Shown: in pieces, positions 60,099 through 64,000 of the stretch | How positions within the stretch are numbered: the first letter of the stretch is position 1 | How the letters are laid out: every line of letters begins with the position of its first letter | DNA from: Archaeoglobus sp. UBA234 | GTDB taxonomy: Archaea > Halobacteriota > Archaeoglobi > Archaeoglobales > Archaeoglobaceae | Direction: 5' to 3' | Assembly: GCA_002494625.1 (NCBI GenBank) | Contig: DACH01000022.1 | Location: 62,001 to 126,000 of the forward strand | DNA: 64,000 nt | The notes under the pieces: generated by a model | Databases searched by the model: none | Told to the model about the DNA's origin: nothing | The model's input: only the letters and a program-made list of their open reading frames with translations | Position numbers and translations under genes: made by a program

Positions 60099-60545
60099 TT
60101 ACCTACCTCCTATCAATTTCTCATTCGGGGAGAAATGATAGGAAGAGTTATTTTGGTTAATTTCGCCGACTTTTGTTCTGATAGCACTTTTTACCCTGTT
60201 CTTCTCTCTAATTAGCAAAATGAGAGAATATATACCAAAAAAGATAACAAAAGGGGTGGAAAATAACAGTAACTTATATTCCAAATTGGCTTCACCTACC
60301 GAATTTATGTCAACTATGACTTTTTTCTCAGGGGTATTGTAAGCCACCATGAAGGTTGTAAAGACTGTAAAAAAGCTCCCCAAGGAAATTGTAAGCCCAA
60401 TTAGAGAGGAATAGAATATTATTGTCATTTTTATTCTGGTTCTTAGGTTTGGTTTTAGGTTTGGTTTGTTCTCAGAATAGATTTTTCGATTAATCTTTAC
60501 TGGCTTTTTTAGTCTTTTGATTTCTTTACTCATCGTTTTACTCAT
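60099..60545 (-). CDS. Small membrane protein (148 aa) ahead of the MoxR operon
   Basis: Basic N-terminus (R-L-K-K-P-V-K-I-N-R-K-I-Y), then two hydrophobic helices (T-I-I-F-Y-S-S-L-I-G-L-T-I-S-L-G-S-F-F and L-L-L-F-S-T-P-F-V-I-F-F-G-I-Y-S-L-I-L) flanking a short external loop. AGGAGG lies directly on the first ATG (60545); an ATG twelve bases in (60533) may be the real start. The gene's last codons form the 5' arm of the MoxR leader hairpin. Unknown; could anchor the MoxR-vWA machine. Confidence 0.55.
   Translation of the reverse strand: MSKTMSKEIKRLKKPVKINRKIYSENKPNLKPNLRTRIKMTIIFYSSLIGLTISLGSFFTVFTTFMVAYNTPEKKVIVDINSVGEANLEYKLLLFSTPFVIFFGIYSLILLIREKNRVKSAIRTKVGEINQNNSSYHFSPNEKLIGGR
60110..60141 (-). 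promoter_or_regulatory. Leader hairpin of the conserved CCCGAAT-loop family
   Basis: Stem CTATCA-TTTCTC / GAGAAA-T-TGATAG (12 bp, one bulge) with heptaloop CCCGAAT; 13 bases before ATG 60097, so here the GAGGT site lies just after, not within, the stem. The core TTTCTCCCCGAATGAGAAA differs from 40453 only outside CTCCCCG[CA]ATGAG. Confidence 0.65.
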
Positions 60546-60638
60546 CCTCCTAATGTGCTAAAATATATGTTTAATTTATGAAGATGTAAAACATAAAGTT
60601 TTTAATATTTGCGAAATTAACGAAATTAGGGGTGAAGC

Positions 60639-60812
60639 ATGACAGACAGTAAGGACTTGTTAACGACAAAAGAGGTTGCAGAAATTCTCAGAGTTACCGA
60701 GAGGACTGTTCAAAGATGGTGCAAGGAGGGTAAAATCTCATCAATAGAGCTTCCGGGTGGGAGAGGGTATAGAATTCCAAAATCGGAAATAGATAAAATT
60801 CTGGAGGGATAA
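60639..60812 (+). CDS. Excisionase-type helix-turn-helix protein (57 aa), VirB4 operon head
   Basis: M-T-D-S-K-D-L-L-T-T-K-E-V-A-E-I-L-R-V-T-E-R-T-V-Q-R-W-C-K-E-G-K-I ... L-P-G-G-R-G-Y-R-I-P-K-S-E-I. GGGGTGAAGC precedes the ATG. Complete Xis/MerR-like wHTH; paralogous to 49743-49955. Three bases before the virB4-like start, so it is the first gene of that operon and may autoregulate it. Too short for default gene callers. Confidence 0.85.
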   Translation: MTDSKDLLTTKEVAEILRVTERTVQRWCKEGKISSIELPGGRGYRIPKSEIDKILEG

Positions 60813-60815
60813 AAA

Positions 60816-62855
60816 GTGTTTTTTAAGAAAAAAAGCCGGAATAAAAGAAAAAAAGAAGAGGATGAGGAGGAAAAGGTTGAAGAAACAACTTTTGTAGAAT
60901 CCGCTTCTCCAATTGATATATCTGAGATTTCAAAGGAGAAAAAGAAAAAGAAAGAGAAAAAGAAAGAGAGGAAAAGGAAACAGGAGTTTTGGTATGAGTT
61001 GGATGGATACCCCTACACAGTTCAAAATTTTATCGAGAGAGATCAAATATTAAGAGATTTTCAGGCTTTATTTTCAACGAATTCATCGGGACTTCTTTTA
61101 ATCACAATAAAACCAGGGAGATATAGAGTATTTGATTACGATCTTGATATAATCGAGAAAAGATTTTACCTGAGGACACCAAAACAGGATTTCTCATTAT
61201 TCAATGCAAAGAAAATTGATTCACCCTTAAACACTCGAAAAAGAGTTGTAAAGAATTATTTTAACAGGATTGTCTTTGAGGACGGCTCTCTTGCGAGAGT
61301 GCTTGTAGCCTACCGTTATCCACAATTGATTCCCGAAGGTTTTCTGTATTCTGTTTATGGTGTAGCTTCTGAGATCGCCATTTTCTGGGAAACACTCCCC
61401 ATGAACAAGGCAATAGATATTGTTGATAGAGCTAAAAGGAGAAAAGCGTCTCTTGTATCGGATACCAAGGGCGAAAAAGAGTACTATTCTTTGGTGGAGC
61501 TTAGCAGAAGAATTGCTGGTGGTTCAGACCTCATGAGCTTCAATCTTTTGTTCGTGGTTTATGGAAAAGACATTGAAGAGCTGGACAACAAGACTAATAC
61601 ACTTTCTGATATACTCAAAACCTACGGTGTGGAAGTTCACGCTCCGTATTTCTACCAGAAGGATTTGTATGAGCTGAAAACATCGTTCATTGGTGATCTC
61701 TTTACTCTTGAGAAAAAATATACTGATACGCTCTCAATTAGACCTTTCTTCCCCCTTATCAGTGAGGATTTGAGGGATGAGGAGGGAATATTTCTCGGGT
61801 TGTCAGGAACAGGGAATCCAGTTGAATTCGACATTTACTCAAGACATAACTACAACTTCGTCATTCTTGGTGTCTCTGGAGCTGGAAAGTCGATGACAGC
61901 AAAAATTTACCTTAATCGAATGATGCAGAAGCACAAGGACATAGTGGTTGTGGGAATCGATCCAGAAAACGAATATGTCACGGATGACATAAGGAGCTAT
62001 CTCGGAATTAACACAGTTATCGTTGAAGAGGGACAGAAACTCGGGCTCGACCCAATCAAGCTTATGAAAGCAAGTGAGGGTGAGGAGAGCGTTCTCGAAA
62101 TAGGACAGGTTGCTGACATTCTTGCTGATTTGTATGCTGTCCCTCAACACCTGCACGGTTCGTTGAGGGCAGAGCTGTTCCTGAATCAGGATAGAGTTGA
62201 GAATATGGTTGAATTTGTAGAGAAGATAAGAGACCCTAACCTCAAGATTTACTTTGAGGGTGCTGTTGCTCCTCCTGATTTATATGTTTATGAAGGAAAA
62301 CCTCCGAGAATAGATGGCTCTGTTATATTTGGATTGAGAGAAGTGAGAAGCAGAAGACTCAAAATTTTGATCAGTGCCTTCTTATCAGCCTACGCATACA
62401 ATAGACTATTAAGAAGAGCCTCAAAATCAATATTCTTTACTGATGAAGCTTGGCTCTTTATGGAAACACCCTCGGTCTTACAGCTCTTTGAGAACATATC
62501 GAGAAGAGGGAGAAAATACTACCTCAACTTTCTGTATATCACTCAGAGGGCTGAGGATATAGCCTCCACTCCCCAGGGGAGAACCATTCTCGAGCAGGCA
62601 TCAAGTGCCTTACTGCTCAGACAGGAGAAGGAGGGGATTGACATTCTCACAAAAATATACAAGCTGTCTCCAATTGAGGCAAATACTCTCATAGACTCTC
62701 CCGTTGGCTCAGGACTGATGAAAGCAGGAAACAAGAGAATAATGATTCAGGTTGTTCCAACACAGGAGGAATACGAGGTATTCAGCACGAATGTTGTCGA
62801 GATACAAAGGAGGGTGAAGCAAACAGAATCGGTTGTTAGTAAACAGGAGACTTAA
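60816..62855 (+). CDS. VirB4/TraC-like conjugation ATPase
   Basis: 679 residues from GTG 60816. Very basic N-terminal 50 residues (K-K-K-S-R-N-K-R-K-K-E), then the VirB4 N-domain and RecA-like module: Walker A G-V-S-G-A-G-K-S (about 351), Walker B I-F-F-T-D-E-A-W-L-F-M (about 540) followed by S-R-R-G-R-K-Y and T-Q-R-A-E-D-I, typical for VirB4. Powers assembly of the type IV secretion channel. Followed by the VirB3/PrgI-like gene 13 bases later. Confidence 0.9.
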   Translation: MFFKKKSRNKRKKEEDEEEKVEETTFVESASPIDISEISKEKKKKKEKKKERKRKQEFWYELDGYPYTVQNFIERDQILRDFQALFSTNSSGLLLITIKPGRYRVFDYDLDIIEKRFYLRTPKQDFSLFNAKKIDSPLNTRKRVVKNYFNRIVFEDGSLARVLVAYRYPQLIPEGFLYSVYGVASEIAIFWETLPMNKAIDIVDRAKRRKASLVSDTKGEKEYYSLVELSRRIAGGSDLMSFNLLFVVYGKDIEELDNKTNTLSDILKTYGVEVHAPYFYQKDLYELKTSFIGDLFTLEKKYTDTLSIRPFFPLISEDLRDEEGIFLGLSGTGNPVEFDIYSRHNYNFVILGVSGAGKSMTAKIYLNRMMQKHKDIVVVGIDPENEYVTDDIRSYLGINTVIVEEGQKLGLDPIKLMKASEGEESVLEIGQVADILADLYAVPQHLHGSLRAELFLNQDRVENMVEFVEKIRDPNLKIYFEGAVAPPDLYVYEGKPPRIDGSVIFGLREVRSRRLKILISAFLSAYAYNRLLRRASKSIFFTDEAWLFMETPSVLQLFENISRRGRKYYLNFLYITQRAEDIASTPQGRTILEQASSALLLRQEKEGIDILTKIYKLSPIEANTLIDSPVGSGLMKAGNKRIMIQVVPTQEEYEVFSTNVVEIQRRVKQTESVVSKQET

Positions 62856-62868
62856 AGGGGGTTTAACT

Positions 62869-63276
62869 ATGTCTAAGATAGGTGGAGGATTTGAAGCGAG
62901 AAATATGGATGTCATCGAAATAGATGATCCTGGTTTACTTTCAGAGAGAGTCTGGGGTAAATTAACACTAAGACATCTCATATACTTGTTCTCAGCTCTT
63001 TTATTTGCATGGATGGGTTCAAGATCAGGGAGCATACCAGTAATGATTATAGCAATGGTGGTTGCTGGCATATCGATTTTTGGAGCCATATATCCTGCTA
63101 AAACGATAAAATTTGAGGCTTTGCTCGCCGGCTTTTTCTACCACATCATAACGGGGACAGAGAATACCAGCAAGAAGGAAAAACCGAAAAAGAAAGAGAG
63201 AAAGAAAACGAGAAAGAAAATAAAAGTTAAAAAAACTCGTAGAATCAAGGGAGGAGATAAGGAGAAAGGAGAATGA
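62869..63276 (+). CDS. VirB3/PrgI-like two-helix membrane protein
   Basis: 135 residues. Ahead of the helices: P-G-L-L-S-E-R-V-W-G-K-L-T-L-R-H; then two helices (Y-L-F-S-A-L-L-F-A-W-M-G and I-P-V-M-I-I-A-M-V-V-A-G-I-S-I-F-G) and a short third (K-F-E-A-L-L-A-G-F-F-Y), ending in a Lys-rich tail. Size, topology and place next to VirB4 fit PrgI/VirB3, which docks VirB4 to the membrane. AGGGGGTTTAAC lies before ATG 62869. Ends with an ATGA overlap to the next gene. Confidence 0.7.
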   Translation: MSKIGGGFEARNMDVIEIDDPGLLSERVWGKLTLRHLIYLFSALLFAWMGSRSGSIPVMIIAMVVAGISIFGAIYPAKTIKFEALLAGFFYHIITGTENTSKKEKPKKKERKKTRKKIKVKKTRRIKGGDKEKGE

Positions 63277-64000
63277 AAGCTATCAGAGCTTTATTTTTCC
63301 TTATTTTTTTCCTCATAGCTCTTGGCTGGGCGTTAGGGGAGATTCATGAGTGGCTCGAAGATTACAGTATAACGGTATATTTACTCGAGAGTGCGAACAT
63401 AACAGGAAAAGTAAATTACTCTGTTTTCATAAATGAAACAAATTATACTGCTGATTTAACGATACTGATGAACCACTCCTTAGATGATAGATTTCAGCTT
63501 AATAATGAGATCCTCATCACATCAGACCTTTTGCCCTTCATAATTCAGGATGAAGAGGGAGAGAGATTCGAGGATTTGGTTCTAAAAGGATTAAGCCTAA
63601 GTGCAAGGGAGATCAGACCCAAGCAATATCAGGTTCTCGAGAATCTATCTGGAATTTTCGGGGCTGAGTATGTGCTTAACGGATCCAACAGATCGTGTGT
63701 TAGCTACACCCTCAACCCATTTGTTTTTGATGAGGATTTGGAGGGTTACAAGAATAAAACTTTAAACTTAACTTACTGCCTTTTTACTCCTGCATTCTTT
63801 GATGTGCCTTATACTCCCTCTGCAAACATAACCATAGGACAGGAAAAGCATGTGGTTTCTACAAGCGTAGTTAAGGGGATTGCTGATTGTGATCTTGATA
63901 TTCAGGGGAAATCGGCGAGCATATCTTACAGCTTTGGCGTTAGTATTGATGGCAAGAAATACTACTCCAGTTCTGAATCAAAGAGTTTGGGTGAGGGAGT
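63273..64000 (+). CDS. Exported protein of the transfer operon, 5' part (runs off the right edge)
   Basis: 242 codons without stop up to the window end. Signal peptide/anchor M-K-A-I-R-A-L-F-F-L-I-F-F-L-I-A-L-G-W-A-L, then an extracellular beta-rich chain (Y-S-I-T-V-Y-L-L-E-S-A-N-I-T-G-K-V-N-Y-S-V) with numerous N-x-S/T sequons, which AglB could glycosylate. Overlaps the previous stop by four bases. Likely a surface component of the conjugation apparatus; not recognised. Confidence 0.65.
   Translation, partial: MKAIRALFFLIFFLIALGWALGEIHEWLEDYSITVYLLESANITGKVNYSVFINETNYTADLTILMNHSLDDRFQLNNEILITSDLLPFIIQDEEGERFEDLVLKGLSLSAREIRPKQYQVLENLSGIFGAEYVLNGSNRSCVSYTLNPFVFDEDLEGYKNKTLNLTYCLFTPAFFDVPYTPSANITIGQEKHVVSTSVVKGIADCDLDIQGKSASISYSFGVSIDGKKYYSSSESKSLGEG

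Noticed and set aside
36292..64000. Tyrosine or serine integrase and relaxase of the element
   Set aside because: Searched all frames for R-H-R-Y and HUH/MOB patterns; only the IS TnpA fits an HUH motif. Presumably they lie right of the window.

Overview
The window reads as a hyperthermophilic archaeon of the Archaeoglobales (Archaeoglobus/Ferroglobus/Geoglobus type). Support for this: archaeal-only genes (AglB oligosaccharyltransferase, L10e, CTP-dependent riboflavin kinase, an intron-containing tRNA-Trp whose intron is a C/D-box guide RNA), TATA-box promoters with many leaderless genes, GGTGA-type ribosome binding sites, and multi-PAS sensor proteins with the IDHIRNPL phospho-acceptor box. 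The species call is inference; I did not search any database.

Positions 1 to about 36,260 are ordinary chromosome. In order: the edge of a type IV pilin gene, a TPP enzyme, a DUF166 protein, an MBL-fold hydrolase, thiC, leuC, an acyl-CoA dehydrogenase, a YkgJ-type cysteine-cluster protein, and a compact methylmalonyl-CoA mutase operon (two mutase subunits, MeaB chaperone GTPase, cobalamin adenosyltransferase). These are followed by a nitrilase, a histone-deacetylase-fold protein, a PAS/GAF sensor, ribK-ribB, rpl10e, aglB, an antiporter with its RCK_C partner, a second large PAS sensor with a CheY-like protein, a decayed region, a macrolide-exporter-like ABC operon, tRNA-Trp and a universal stress protein. 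Fatty/amino acid oxidation (acyl-CoA dehydrogenase, mutase operon) and cofactor synthesis (thiamine, riboflavin, cobalamin) dominate.

At 36,262 a substrate-binding lipoprotein gene is cut off exactly at a 30-bp repeat whose inverted twin lies at the 3' end of tRNA-Trp (34,576-34,605). From there to the right edge the window looks like an integrated conjugative element or plasmid: AT-rich DNA and an Orc1/Cdc6 initiator; a RecA-like ATPase fused to a BLES03-like domain; an ArdC-like antirestriction protein; a membrane transglutaminase; a VirD4/HerA-type ATPase carrying winged-helix and nuclease-like parts; a VirB6-like channel with a PKD domain; VirB4; a VirB3/PrgI-like protein; a VapBC pair; a MoxR-vWA pair; and two IS200/IS605 elements (one TnpB-only, one TnpA+TnpB). 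No integrase or relaxase is visible in this part.

The most unusual signal is a family of stem-loops placed just before the start codons of minus-strand genes throughout the element. The loop is conserved (CCCG[C/A]A[T/C] in the clearest cases) while the stems differ in sequence yet stay paired, and the ribosome binding site usually sits in the 3' arm. It looks like an element-wide translational control device. Other points worth a look are 10-bp-phased GGTC iterons, a palindromic TATA box exactly midway between two divergent leaderless genes, a hairpin-rich RNA candidate next to the IS605 copy, and several 25-56 residue genes.
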